A DNA stretch of 64,000 bases from Roseovarius sp. M141 (GTDB taxonomy: Bacteria; Pseudomonadota; Alphaproteobacteria; Rhodobacterales; Rhodobacteraceae): NCBI RefSeq assembly GCF_024355225.1, contig NZ_VCNH01000008.1, forward strand, positions 868,001 through 932,000. The letters run 5' to 3'. The position numbers were made by a program, and so were the translations under genes. Below the pieces are notes generated by a model. The model was not told the DNA's origin, did not search any database, and worked only from the letters and a program-made list of their open reading frames with translations. This document shows positions 47,270-55,856 of the stretch, piece after piece. Every line of letters begins with the position of its first letter. Within the stretch, counting starts at the first letter, position 1.

Positions 47270-47689
47270 TTATTCGAGACCCTGAAAATAGGCGGCAAGT
47301 GCGGCAATCTCTGCGTCGTTCAGGCGGCCCGCCACCATCTGCATCACGGGATGCGGGCGCAGCTTGGCCTTGTAGGCATGCATCGCGACGACGAAATTCT
47401 TGGTCGGCCATCCGGTGATGGATGGTATGCCCTGCGCGCTGCCATCGGCCTGATGGCAGGTCACGCATTCATTCGACAGATACGCGCCATAGTCCGGGTC
47501 GCCCTCAAGCGCGAGGATCTCCGGATCCAGATCATGGCCGGTTCCGCGCGCAGTCGCTTCGATCTCAGGACATCCGGTGCAGGTGGCAGCGACGTCTGCC
47601 CCGGCATCTGCAAACCCGTCGGCAAGGGCTGTGCCTGCCGCAAGGACCGCGGCCAGGGCAGCAGGGGGCGCTGGCACACGGGCGGTCAC
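47270..47689 (-). CDS. soxE: SoxE c-type cytochrome, apparently mono-heme
   Basis: A 139-residue secreted cytochrome with signal MTARVPAPPAALAAVLAAGTALA. One heme site is intact, CVTCH (Cys75, Cys78, His79). A second candidate, CTGCP (Cys37, Cys40), has Pro instead of the heme His. Known SoxE proteins are di-heme and larger, so one site may have been lost. The GTG start at 47689 overlaps the soxD stop as GTGA. It should pass electrons from SoxF. Confidence 0.82.
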   Translation of the reverse strand: MTARVPAPPAALAAVLAAGTALADGFADAGADVAATCTGCPEIEATARGTGHDLDPEILALEGDPDYGAYLSNECVTCHQADGSAQGIPSITGWPTKNFVVAMHAYKAKLRPHPVMQMVAGRLNDAEIAALAAYFQGLE

Positions 47690-48702
47690 TTGGGATGGCT
47701 CGCCAGGTAGGCGGCGATCGCGTCCAGATCCTCGTCCTTGGGCAATCCGGCAAAGCTCATCTTCGTGCCTTGCATGAACCCCATGGGATCCCCCAGAAAT
47801 GCCCTGAGGGCCGCTGCGTCCCAGACCAGCCCTTCATCGGCCATGTCGGTCAGCGCATTGGAGTATTTGAACCCCTCCACCTGCCCTGCGGGCTGGCCCA
47901 CTATGCCGGTCAGGACAGGCCCGACGCGGTTTTTCGCCCCATCACCTATCTGGTGGCATGCCTTGCACTTGCGGAAAACCTTTTCGCCTGCCGACACCAG
48001 TTCGGGGTTCGGGGCGGCTATTTGCTCCTCGGCTGTATCCTCTCCGGGGGCGTCTTGCGATGGGGTAGCGGCCTCCTCCTCGCCTGTGGGCGTTACATCC
48101 AGAACCATGGCGCGCATGGTGACGTCGACGTTGTCCTTGCAGTTTTCCATGCAAGGCGCGCCACTCCATATCGCATACTCGGTTTCGGCCCGGTCATCGA
48201 CATGGAATCCGCCCGCGTTCGGCAGCGCGAAATCGCCAAACGTCTCATCAGACAGCACAAAGTCATCGTCCACCAGATCGTTGGAATAGAGGATATAGGC
48301 GACAAGCGCATAGACCTCGTCCGGCTGCAGCGACTGGGCATTGCCGTAGGGCATCGACCGGTTGACGTAGTCCCAGACGGTCGAAAGATGGGGCCAATAG
48401 CTGCCCACGGTTTTCACCGGGTCGTCACGGTTCAGCGTGCCCCTGCCGCCTGCCAGCTTTGGCCAATTATCCAGACCTTCGGCAAAATCGCCATGGCACG
48501 AGGCGCATTTGTCGGCGAAAATCTCTTCGCCGGTGAACGCATCACCGGACCCGGCGGGCAGGCCTGCGCCACCCGGACGCACGTCGATGTTCCATGCGGC
48601 GATTTCCTCGGGCAGGGCGTCACGGCCCAGTCCCAGACCCTCGGCATAGGCAGAACTGCCAAGCAACACCAGCGATGCGGCGATCCTAAGAAACTTCGAC
48701 AT
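47686..48702 (-). CDS. soxD: SoxD di-heme cytochrome c
   Basis: A 338-residue protein with a Sec signal (SKFLRIAASLVLLGSSAYA) and two heme sites: CASCH near residue 68 and CKACH near residue 248. An acidic linker (about residues 205-230, rich in Glu, Ala, Pro) joins the two domains. SoxD pairs with SoxC to form the sulfur dehydrogenase that oxidises SoxY-bound sulfane sulfur. Its start overlaps soxC by 17 bases. Confidence 0.92.
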   Translation of the reverse strand: MSKFLRIAASLVLLGSSAYAEGLGLGRDALPEEIAAWNIDVRPGGAGLPAGSGDAFTGEEIFADKCASCHGDFAEGLDNWPKLAGGRGTLNRDDPVKTVGSYWPHLSTVWDYVNRSMPYGNAQSLQPDEVYALVAYILYSNDLVDDDFVLSDETFGDFALPNAGGFHVDDRAETEYAIWSGAPCMENCKDNVDVTMRAMVLDVTPTGEEEAATPSQDAPGEDTAEEQIAAPNPELVSAGEKVFRKCKACHQIGDGAKNRVGPVLTGIVGQPAGQVEGFKYSNALTDMADEGLVWDAAALRAFLGDPMGFMQGTKMSFAGLPKDEDLDAIAAYLASHPK

Positions 48703-49984
48703 TTTCCGCCTCCCCGTTCGGGCGCACCCACCATGTCTGGATCCCGTTGTTGTGGTAGATCGAATTCAGCCCGCGCACCTCGCGCAGCTGCGTTTTCGTG
48801 GGCTGCACATAGCCGGTGTCGTCCATGGCACGGCTTTGCAAAAGCATCTCTTCTCCGTCCCAGTCGGTATCGAGGTAAAAACGCGTCAGCGCCATTTTCT
48901 CGCCGGGTTTGGCCAGTCGCGCGGTCTGCCATGTCTTGCCGCCGTCCCTGGACACATCGACGCGGGTGATCGCGCCGCGCCCCGACCAGGCAAGCCCGGT
49001 GATGACCAGCGGCCCCGTGCCATGGGTGATCGGCGCCTGCGGGCTGGGCGAGGTGACGACGGATTTCGCATCCATCGCCCATGTCCATTTGCGCGACGTG
49101 CCGTCGGCCATCGTGTCGGTATATTTCGAGGTCTCCTCGCGGCTCTCGACGGGGCCATCCATGACCTCGATCCGGCGGATCCACTTGATCCACATGTTGC
49201 CTTCCCAGCCCGGCACGACGAGGCGCACAGGATAGCCATGTTCCTTGCGCAGCGCCTCGCCATTGGCCTTGAAGGCGATCAGGCAATTATCCAGCGCCTT
49301 CTCCATCGGGATCGAGCGGCCGTTCGAGGACGCATCGGCGCCCTCGACAAACACCCACTTGTCCGATAGATCGCCTGCCGCATTCAGCCCCGCCTCCTCA
49401 AGGATCGTGCGCAGGGGCACGCCGGTATATTCCATGTTGTGGATCATGCCATGGGTGAACTGCGCGCCGTTTAGCTGCGCGCCGGCCCATTCCATGCCAC
49501 TATTGGCGGCACATTCGCAGAAATAGACGTGGTTTTCGCGCGGGAAACGCTCCAGATCAGCGTAGGTGAACACCAGCGGGCGATCGACGAGGCCGTTGAT
49601 CATCAGGCGGTAGTCCTGCTTGCTCAGCTCGATCGCGCCGGAATGATGCCGCTCGAACGCGCAGCCCTGCGGCGTGATGGTGCCGTCCAGCGCGTGGATT
49701 GGCGTGAAGTTGATCGAGCTGATCGTGTCCGCCGTCAGCCATTCGACATTGCGGCGGATTACATCATCCTCGAACCGAATGGGCAGGCCGTAGGGGGTGG
49801 CGTCGACCGGATCGCCAAAGCCGCTGGCCCAAGGCTGCACCTCGGTGATCAGGGGGTCCGGCGTGGCGGCGCGGGCGGCGCCCCCCGCGATCAGGGCCGT
49901 TCCGGCGGCAGCGCCGCGCAGGAAATTCCGGCGTGAGGGTCCGCGCTGCATTGCTTGCTCCGGTTTCTGTGTCTTGTCACTCAT
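48686..49984 (-). CDS. soxC: SoxC molybdenum sulfur dehydrogenase subunit
   Basis: A 432-residue sulfite oxidase-family protein with a Tat signal (GPSRRNFLRGAAAGTALIAGG). The Mo-cofactor Cys is in FCECAANSG (probably Cys158). Presence of SoxCD implies complete oxidation of thiosulfate to sulfate without sulfur globules. It starts in an ATGA overlap with soxB and overlaps soxD by 17 bases. Confidence 0.94.
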   Translation of the reverse strand: MSDKTQKPEQAMQRGPSRRNFLRGAAAGTALIAGGAARAATPDPLITEVQPWASGFGDPVDATPYGLPIRFEDDVIRRNVEWLTADTISSINFTPIHALDGTITPQGCAFERHHSGAIELSKQDYRLMINGLVDRPLVFTYADLERFPRENHVYFCECAANSGMEWAGAQLNGAQFTHGMIHNMEYTGVPLRTILEEAGLNAAGDLSDKWVFVEGADASSNGRSIPMEKALDNCLIAFKANGEALRKEHGYPVRLVVPGWEGNMWIKWIRRIEVMDGPVESREETSKYTDTMADGTSRKWTWAMDAKSVVTSPSPQAPITHGTGPLVITGLAWSGRGAITRVDVSRDGGKTWQTARLAKPGEKMALTRFYLDTDWDGEEMLLQSRAMDDTGYVQPTKTQLREVRGLNSIYHNNGIQTWWVRPNGEAENVEVS

Positions 49985-51678
49985 AGGCCGACCACCTCGA
50001 CGCTGTTGTTTTCGGGGGCGCTTACGGTGCCTTGCTTGCGAATATGCGCCTCGACCACGTCCCAGATCGGCGGGCCTTCGGTGCCCTCATTGACAGAGGC
50101 CCATCCGGCGACCTGATAGGTCTTGGCCGGGTCGATCTGTTCGCCGGTTTTCAGCAGGGTCATGTTGCTGATGCGGCTGCCCTGCGGTTTCGAGATGTCG
50201 ATCCGGTAGCCCAGACCGCCAGTGCGCACCATGTCGCCGCCCTGTTGGTAATAGGGGTCAGGGTTGAACAGGTTGTCGGCCACGTCCTCCAGCACGATAT
50301 GCAGGTATTCGCCCGTCATTTCCGTGCGATAGGCTGCAGGGTAGGACATCGAGGTGACTCCCCAGATATCCTCGCGGGTGATGTCCTGACCGGGCAGGAG
50401 AGACGGCCCCCAGCGCACGCCGGGGCTGAGCGCGATGTCGGCCTCGCGCTCGGACAGCAGCGCGTCGCAAATCACGTCGTCCCACGTGCCGTTGAAATTG
50501 CCGCGCCGGTAGAGCAGGCTGTCGGTCTTGCCGATCACTTCGGCCAGCGCCTCCTCATGGGGCGCGCGGACCTCGTCAATGACGGCGGCAACCTCGGGGT
50601 CGGGCGTGATGACGTCCGACAGGATCGGGATCAGTTTGTGACGGAACCCCATCATGCGCCCGTCGCGCACATCCAGATCGACGCGGCTGGCGAATTTGCC
50701 GTTGGACCCCGACGCGACGATGATCGTCTCGCCGACCAGCACAGGCTCGGGCAGGGCATCGTGGGTGTGGCCCGACAGGATCACGTCGATGCCGGTGACG
50801 ATGCCGGCCATCTTCTTGTCCACGTCAAAGCCATTGTGGCTGAGGCAGAGGACCAGTTCGGCGCCCTTGCTGCGGACCTCATCGACCATCTGCTGCATAT
50901 GTTCGTCGCGGATACCAAAGGAGTATTCGGGGAACATCCAGCCCGGATTGGCGATCGGCATATAGGGGAACGCCTGCCCGATCACGGCGATCTGCACGCC
51001 GCCGCGCTCGAACATCTTGTAGGGGGGGAACAGTTCGGCCGGCTCGTCCCATTCGGCGTCGAAAATGTTCTGGCCCAGCGCGGCAAAGGGCAGCCCCTCG
51101 ACGATCTCGGCCACCCTTTCGGACCCCAGCGTGAATTCCCAGTGGAATGTCATCGCGTCGGGTTTCAGCGCGTTCATCACGGTGACCATATCCTGGCCTT
51201 CGGTGTGATGGCAGGTATAGCTGCCGTGCCACGTGTCGCCGCCATCCAGCAGCAGCGCGTCGGGCCGGTCGGCACGGATCTGGTTGATGACGGTCGCGAC
51301 GCGGTCCAGCCCGCCAACGCGGCCATAGCCCTTGGCCAGTGCAGTGAAATCGCCCGAGGACAGCGCGTAATGGGCATAAGATCCGTCATCGATACCGTAC
51401 ATGCGGCGGAAATCAGCGCCGGTGACATGCGGCACCTCGCCCTTGTTCGGGCCGACACCCAGGTTGACTGAAGGCTCGCGGAAATAGATCGGCTTTAGCT
51501 GTGCGTGAATGTCGGTGATATGGATCAGCGAGACATTCCCGAAACTGTCGAACTCCAGCAACTGGTCCTGTGTCAGGGCCTGCTGCGCGGCGATGCGCGC
51601 CCACTGCCCGAAACCGGACGCCCCCAGGATCGCGCTGGCCGCCATGCTGGTCTGAAGAAAATCGCGCCGGGATATCAT
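49981..51678 (-). CDS. soxB: SoxB thiosulfohydrolase
   Basis: A 565-residue 5'-nucleotidase-family enzyme with a Tat signal (MISRRDFLQTSMAASAILG). Metal-site blocks are HITDIHAQLKPIYFREPSVN, LLDGGDTWHGSYTCHHTEGQD and ILSGHTHDALPEP. It removes sulfate from SoxY-bound intermediates. AGGA lies 8 bases before the ATG. It follows soxA after 65 bases that contain an intrinsic terminator, so its expression depends on readthrough or a promoter within soxA. Confidence 0.95.
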   Translation of the reverse strand: MISRRDFLQTSMAASAILGASGFGQWARIAAQQALTQDQLLEFDSFGNVSLIHITDIHAQLKPIYFREPSVNLGVGPNKGEVPHVTGADFRRMYGIDDGSYAHYALSSGDFTALAKGYGRVGGLDRVATVINQIRADRPDALLLDGGDTWHGSYTCHHTEGQDMVTVMNALKPDAMTFHWEFTLGSERVAEIVEGLPFAALGQNIFDAEWDEPAELFPPYKMFERGGVQIAVIGQAFPYMPIANPGWMFPEYSFGIRDEHMQQMVDEVRSKGAELVLCLSHNGFDVDKKMAGIVTGIDVILSGHTHDALPEPVLVGETIIVASGSNGKFASRVDLDVRDGRMMGFRHKLIPILSDVITPDPEVAAVIDEVRAPHEEALAEVIGKTDSLLYRRGNFNGTWDDVICDALLSEREADIALSPGVRWGPSLLPGQDITREDIWGVTSMSYPAAYRTEMTGEYLHIVLEDVADNLFNPDPYYQQGGDMVRTGGLGYRIDISKPQGSRISNMTLLKTGEQIDPAKTYQVAGWASVNEGTEGPPIWDVVEAHIRKQGTVSAPENNSVEVVGL

Positions 51679-51705
51679 ATGCGTGTTCCTGAATGTAGGA
51701 AGGTG

Positions 51706-51735
51706 AAAAAACCCCGCACGAATACCGTGCGGGGT
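51706..51735 (-). terminator. Intrinsic terminator between soxA and soxB
   Basis: ACCCCGCACG and CGTGCGGGGT form a perfect 10-bp stem around a 5-base loop. On the sox strand it runs into six T residues (51711-51706). It starts 9 bases after the soxA stop and ends 27 bases before the soxB start, leaving little room for a promoter. It should stop part of transcription after soxXYZA. Confidence 0.85.
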
Positions 51736-51743
51736 CTTTTGGA

Positions 51744-52589
51744 TCAGTTGCGGACGGACGGACCTTCGACGCCCAGCCCATTGCCGCGCGTTGCGACATA
51801 CAGCTCGAGCGCGACGAACTCGGGGCTGCCGGGGGCGAAGGTTTCGGCGCGGGTGTCGCGCACGCAGCCCTTGAACCGTGCATGCGCCGCGTTCAGTTTG
51901 GTGTTTTTCAGCCGGTAGACGGGAAAACCGTTGATCTGGCCTTGGCTCAGGTGGTCGGCGCGGATCATCTTGCCATTATTCTGCTCATGGCAGGACGCGC
52001 ACGCCAGTTCGAGCTGGCCAAAGCGCGTATAGTACAGCTCCTTGCCCTGCTCCCATGTCGATTGCGCCGGGCCGTCTGAGGCCACGTTGACAGGCATGCC
52101 GCGCGAAACAGAGGCGATCAGCGCGGTCATGTTGACCATGTCGCCGCCAGTGTACTTCCATGGCTCCGCGCCCATGCGGTTTTCGCGGCAGTCGTTGATC
52201 TGCATTTCCATGGTGCGGACCTCGCCTGCCTCCTCGTTCCACTTGGGATAGACGGGGCGCACACCGGCCATGTCTTCGGACGCGCCGTGGCAATCGGCGC
52301 AGGATTTGCCCTCCGAGCCTTCGGCCGTGTTCCAGACATCCTCGGCCTGTTCGACAAAGATCATGCCGGGGTTGTCAAAATCGTCCGCCTGCATGGCGCG
52401 GGTTTCGTCCCCGCGGTAATGCCAGCCCGAAATCACCTCGTCCAACACGTCCGACACGGCAGGCGGCGCGTCCGTTCGGGTCACGATGGTCATTTCCTCA
52501 TTCAGGACAAGGGTATCATCCACCGGGTCTGCCGAGGCCAGCGTTGCGGCCATGAGGCCGGCGGTAAGGGTGACGGTCAGTCGTTTCAT
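51744..52589 (-). CDS. soxA: SoxA di-heme cytochrome subunit
   Basis: A 281-residue protein with signal MKRLTVTLTAGLMAATLASA. It has heme sites CADCH (Cys97-His101) and CASCH (Cys197-His201), an additional Cys134, and the active-site cysteine in FKGCVRDTR (Cys242) that becomes the persulfide heme ligand. SoxAX joins thiosulfate to SoxY. The ATG at 52589 has GGGAGGGACAAGG upstream. It is the last gene before the terminator. Confidence 0.94.
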   Translation of the reverse strand: MKRLTVTLTAGLMAATLASADPVDDTLVLNEEMTIVTRTDAPPAVSDVLDEVISGWHYRGDETRAMQADDFDNPGMIFVEQAEDVWNTAEGSEGKSCADCHGASEDMAGVRPVYPKWNEEAGEVRTMEMQINDCRENRMGAEPWKYTGGDMVNMTALIASVSRGMPVNVASDGPAQSTWEQGKELYYTRFGQLELACASCHEQNNGKMIRADHLSQGQINGFPVYRLKNTKLNAAHARFKGCVRDTRAETFAPGSPEFVALELYVATRGNGLGVEGPSVRN

Positions 52590-52614
52590 CCTTGTCCCTC
52601 CCAAGACAATTGGC

Positions 52615-52944
52615 TCATTCGACGGTGATCTTCTTGCTTTCTTCGTAGACCGATCCGTCATCGTCGTACCATGTGAACTTGAATTCACCCGACGCGGGTA
52701 CGATTGCCTCGAACTCCATATACGGATTGGTCGAAATTGCCGGTTCCAGCACCACATCAACGACGTTCTCGCCATTGAAATCGCAGGTGAAACGGTTGAT
52801 GATCGAGCGTGGAATGACGTTGCCGTCGCTGTCCTTGCGCTGACCGGATTCCATCTTGTGGCTGATCAGCGTCTTGATGGTGATCGCCTCGCCTGCCGAT
52901 GCTGTCTTGGGGACTTTGACGCGGGGTTTTACGCCTTCTGCCAT
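52615..52944 (-). CDS. soxZ: SoxZ sulfur carrier subunit
   Basis: A 109-residue protein without a signal peptide, with PRVKVPKTASAGEAITIKTLISHKMESGQRKDSDGNVIPRSIINRF and a C-terminal beta-sandwich (FEAIVPASGEFKFTWYDDDGSVYE). SoxZ is exported as a complex with SoxY, which carries the Tat signal. GGAG precedes its start 14 bases after soxY. Confidence 0.94.
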   Translation of the reverse strand: MAEGVKPRVKVPKTASAGEAITIKTLISHKMESGQRKDSDGNVIPRSIINRFTCDFNGENVVDVVLEPAISTNPYMEFEAIVPASGEFKFTWYDDDGSVYEESKKITVE

Positions 52945-52958
52945 GACTTTAACTCCTT

Positions 52959-53381
52959 TTAGCCGCCGCAGCCGCCGATTGTGACCTTGACCGTCGTGGA
53001 CGCCTTGACGAACGAGCCGTCCTGAAGTTTGGCGATGGCAATCACGTCCTGCGTCCCGGCAAGGCGGATGCGGGTCGACGCGGCGCGCGAGGCGGCCAGC
53101 GGCCCGAACTTGAATGTCGCCACTGCGGGCGTGGGGTTGCCAAGGGCCAGCACCATGATCTCGACCGCGCTGTCCGAAGACACCTCGATCGGAACGGTGT
53201 TGCCGTTTTCGGCGATCTCGGGTGCGGTCAGCGTTATGTCGCCCTCGCCCACCTCGGCGCCGCCGGTGAAGGCCGCGATCGCCTCGTCGCCCGTCGCTGC
53301 GGCAGCGGCGGACAGGGGAATGCCCGCCATAAGGGCGGCGCCGACCCCCATCAAAATTGCATCGCGTCGTGTCAGTTGCAT
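52959..53381 (-). CDS. soxY: SoxY sulfur carrier protein
   Basis: A 140-residue protein with a Tat signal (QLTRRDAILMGVGAALMAG) and the C-terminal GGCGG swinging arm; Cys138 holds the substrate through all Sox steps. The immunoglobulin-like middle domain contains APEIAENGNTVPIEVS. GGAGG lies 7 bases before the ATG, directly after a GC-rich hairpin. Confidence 0.95.
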   Translation of the reverse strand: MQLTRRDAILMGVGAALMAGIPLSAAAAATGDEAIAAFTGGAEVGEGDITLTAPEIAENGNTVPIEVSSDSAVEIMVLALGNPTPAVATFKFGPLAASRAASTRIRLAGTQDVIAIAKLQDGSFVKASTTVKVTIGGCGG

Positions 53382-53393
53382 CTATGAACCTCC

Positions 53394-53411
53394 AAAAGGC
53401 CCGCGCGGGCC
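53394..53411 (-). other. Hairpin followed by TTTT between soxX and soxY
   Basis: GGCCCGCGCGGGCC is a perfect palindrome. On the sox strand it is followed by TTTT and then directly by the soxY ribosome binding site GGAGG. It could be a weak terminator or an RNA 5'-end stabiliser for soxYZA. Confidence 0.45.
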
Positions 53412-53429
53412 GTTAGTCTGTCGGGGTGG

Positions 53430-53906
53430 TCAGGACTCCTTGAGCGTGACCAGATAGGCCACCACATCCTCGATCTGCTGCGCGTTCAGAAGCGGGCCGA
53501 ACGTGTCATCCGCCGCCGTGCCGGTGTAGGCCTTGCCGGGGCGGATGAAACCGTCGACCTTGTAAAAGGACGGCATCAGGCTTTGATCGAACGTCAGTTT
53601 GGCGTTGGATACGATGCCGCGCAGCTGCGCCTCGCTCCACCGGTCGCCGGCGCCATCCAGCGCCGGGCCAATCTCACCCTGAAAGGGAATATCGGGCATT
53701 TCGCTGATCTGGTGGCAGGCGATGCAGTTGCCCAGCCCCTTGCTGCCGACGATCGTGCGCCCGTTCGCCGCATCGCCCGGAGCGCCGGTCAACGACGTTT
53801 CGATGCTGCCATCGACATAGGCCACATCGGATGGCGCTGTCTCAGCGGCGATGGCGGCACCTGTCGATGCGGCAAAGGCCAGTATCATGAGGATTTTGCG
53901 TTCCAT
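53430..53906 (-). CDS. soxX: SoxX cytochrome subunit
   Basis: A 158-residue secreted mono-heme cytochrome. A signal peptide (ERKILMILAFAASTGAAIAA) precedes CIACH (Cys61-His65); a distal Met is likely in QSLMPSFYKVDG. It is the partner of SoxA. I chose the ATG at 53906 with GGGAGGA upstream; an in-frame start six codons earlier would include that ribosome binding site. It is the first gene of the soxXYZABCDEF unit. Confidence 0.93.
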   Translation of the reverse strand: MERKILMILAFAASTGAAIAAETAPSDVAYVDGSIETSLTGAPGDAANGRTIVGSKGLGNCIACHQISEMPDIPFQGEIGPALDGAGDRWSEAQLRGIVSNAKLTFDQSLMPSFYKVDGFIRPGKAYTGTAADDTFGPLLNAQQIEDVVAYLVTLKES

Positions 53907-54001
53907 GCGTCCTCCCAAACACATTCAAGTCTTGGCATACCCTAGAATGCGAAGCCGTTAGCAAGCAAGAACAAGTTCAGAAATATGAATTTGAGGTGAC
54001 G
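53907..54001 (-). promoter_or_regulatory. soxW-soxX intergenic region with likely SoxR site and promoter
   Basis: In known systems SoxR binds the soxW-soxX gap. Here AAATATGAATTT at about 53983-53994 resembles elements in the soxS-soxV gap. On the coding strand TTGCTT and TAGGGT, 18 bases apart, are possible -35 and -10 boxes, but the match is weak. Confidence 0.5.
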
Positions 54002-54580
54002 TCAATCGGTCGTGCCGTCCTGCCGTTCCTGTATGCGTCGCGCGTGATAACGCTGAAAATCCTCATCGAAATCAGCGCCGTAACGTTTTTCATTTACCCA
54101 TGTGAACATATCCAGCGTGGTGCCGGCCCCGAATGCGCCCGGCATCAGCGCAACCGCCGCACTCTGGGCCGTTGCGCCTGCCTCGACCTCTTCGGGCAGG
54201 AACAGAATCGACGGGGTGAACAGCAGGCCCCATTTGCGCGCCGCCTGCTTTTCGCTCAGCGTCTCGCCGTCGAAATCGGTCAGTTCGGTGTCGCCGTGCA
54301 GATTGACCTGCACGACAAAGAAATTGTCGCGGATGTAGCTGGCCACATTCGCGCGCGAGAAGACCTCCTCGTGCATCTTTGTGCAGTAAATGCAGCCGCG
54401 CTGCTCGACCATGACGACCAGTCGCTTGCCCTCGGCGTTTGCCTCGGCCAGATCCTCGGTCAGGTCCTTGAAGGTGTCGCGCATCCAGTCCTGCTTGTGC
54501 AGGCCGTCATCGCCTATCGTGGCAGCCATGACGAAGGCAGGCAGGAGGGTCAGGATGAGGGTGGCAAACAGGCGTTTCAT
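54002..54580 (-). CDS. soxW: SoxW periplasmic thioredoxin
   Basis: A 192-residue protein with signal MKRLFATLILTLLPAFVMAA and a thioredoxin-like fold with active site CIYC (Cys63, Cys66) in VMVEQRGCIYCTKMHEEVF; LLFTPSILFLPEE holds the cis-Pro loop. It receives electrons from SoxV and is thought to keep Sox thiols reduced. AGGGAGA precedes the ATG, 12 bases after soxV. Confidence 0.9.
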   Translation of the reverse strand: MKRLFATLILTLLPAFVMAATIGDDGLHKQDWMRDTFKDLTEDLAEANAEGKRLVVMVEQRGCIYCTKMHEEVFSRANVASYIRDNFFVVQVNLHGDTELTDFDGETLSEKQAARKWGLLFTPSILFLPEEVEAGATAQSAAVALMPGAFGAGTTLDMFTWVNEKRYGADFDEDFQRYHARRIQERQDGTTD

Positions 54581-54592
54581 GGCAAATTCTCC

Positions 54593-55330
54593 CTATATGT
54601 TCTGAAAGGCGGGGAAGGTTTCCAGCATCCACTGCGCGATGTAGTTGACGCTGTCGGTAGCGATCAGACCGGCAAACAGGATCATCAGCAGGCCCATCGC
54701 CTTTTCGACCTTGGGCAGATGGCGGCGGAACCTGGAGGCGAATTTCAGAAAGGGCCCGATGAACAGCGACGCCACGACAAAGGGCGCGGTCATCGCGACG
54801 CCAAAGACCAGCAGCAGGACCAACCCGCGCTGGGCGGTCGCCTCGGTGCTGGCGGTGAAAATAACCGCCGTCAGCACGCCGCCGACGCAGGGCGTCCACC
54901 CGGCAGCAAAGGCAAAGCCGACCACATAGGCACCCAAGACGGACATGTTCTGCGTATTTCCGGCGTCCATCTGAAAGGCCCGGTTCAGAAACCCGATCCG
55001 AAAGACGCCCAGAAAATGCAGGCCCATTACCAGCACCACCAGCGCGGCGAACAGACGGAATTCGGTCTGCATCCCGCGAAAGGTCTGGCTCAGCCCATAG
55101 GCGGCGGCGCCCAGCAGGACAAAGACGGTGATGATCCCCAGCGAGAACATGACAGACGCCAGAAACGCCCGCAGACGAACGCCCGGGGCCAGCGCGCCTT
55201 CGGCGCTGATTTCGGACATCGACGCGCCGGCCATGTAGCTCAGATAGAACGGCACGATCGGCAGGATGCAGGGCGAAAAGAACACGATCAGACCGCCCAG
55301 AAACGCGCCCATCAGGGAAACATCGAACAT
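54593..55330 (-). CDS. soxV: SoxV (CcdA-family thiol reductant transporter)
   Basis: A 245-residue protein with six membrane helices of the DsbD/CcdA family. The redox cysteines are FFSPCILPIVPF (Cys21) and GWTPCVGG (Cys148). It carries reducing equivalents from cytoplasmic thioredoxin to SoxW. I chose the ATG at 55330, preceded by GGAG; a longer frame of 22 extra residues would run into the regulatory gap. Confidence 0.9.
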   Translation of the reverse strand: MFDVSLMGAFLGGLIVFFSPCILPIVPFYLSYMAGASMSEISAEGALAPGVRLRAFLASVMFSLGIITVFVLLGAAAYGLSQTFRGMQTEFRLFAALVVLVMGLHFLGVFRIGFLNRAFQMDAGNTQNMSVLGAYVVGFAFAAGWTPCVGGVLTAVIFTASTEATAQRGLVLLLVFGVAMTAPFVVASLFIGPFLKFASRFRRHLPKVEKAMGLLMILFAGLIATDSVNYIAQWMLETFPAFQNI

Positions 55331-55407
55331 GGCAATTGCTCCGGCGCTTGTGCGGGTTACATATTCACGATATTCTATATTTTCTTGATCCGTCAATCGG
55401 AACTCCT
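55331..55407. promoter_or_regulatory. Divergent soxV-soxS control region with likely SoxR sites
   Basis: Two ATATTC elements nine bases apart are followed by an AT-rich stretch (CATATTCACGATATTCTATA within about 55361-55380), in an otherwise GC-rich genome. The soxS-soxV gap is the established SoxR binding region in related bacteria. The region must contain promoters for soxSR and soxVW. Confidence 0.55.
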
Positions 55408-55767
55408 ATGAAGCGTTTGGCTCTGGTCCTCTTTCTGGGGTTCGTTCCCCCGTCGGCGACGGCGGCCGATCTTGTCATGGTCGAGCAAACGGGCTGTCAC
55501 TGGTGTGCGCAGTGGAACGCCGAAATCGCGCATATCTATCCGAACACCGTCGAAGGCATGCGCGCGCCGCTGCGCCGTGTTGATTTGCGCGATCTGCCGG
55601 GGGACATCGAATTCATCTCGCGCCCGGTCTTTACACCGACCTTCGTGCTGGTCGAAAACGGGCAAGAACTGGGCCGGGTCGAAGGCTATGCCGGGCACGA
55701 ATTCTTCTGGTTTTTGCTGGGCAAGCTGCTGGACGATAACGACGTGAAAGCAGCCAGCGCGCCCTGA
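55408..55767 (+). CDS. soxS: SoxS periplasmic thioredoxin-like protein
   Basis: A 119-residue protein with a signal peptide (KRLALVLFLGFVPPSATAA) and active site CHWC (Cys30, Cys33) in VEQTGCHWCAQWNAEIA. RPVFTPTFVLVENGQELGRVEGYAG is the thioredoxin C-terminal half. SoxS reactivates the Sox system, acting on SoxY. It is divergent from soxV and precedes soxR by 89 bases. Confidence 0.9.
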   Translation: MKRLALVLFLGFVPPSATAADLVMVEQTGCHWCAQWNAEIAHIYPNTVEGMRAPLRRVDLRDLPGDIEFISRPVFTPTFVLVENGQELGRVEGYAGHEFFWFLLGKLLDDNDVKAASAP

Positions 55768-55856
55768 GCCTGCTTGCATCTGCGACATTTCAGTAGAATT
55801 GCCATTCGGGTGCGCAGACGTTAATCAAGCCGGAAAAACACGGATTATCAGCCGAA

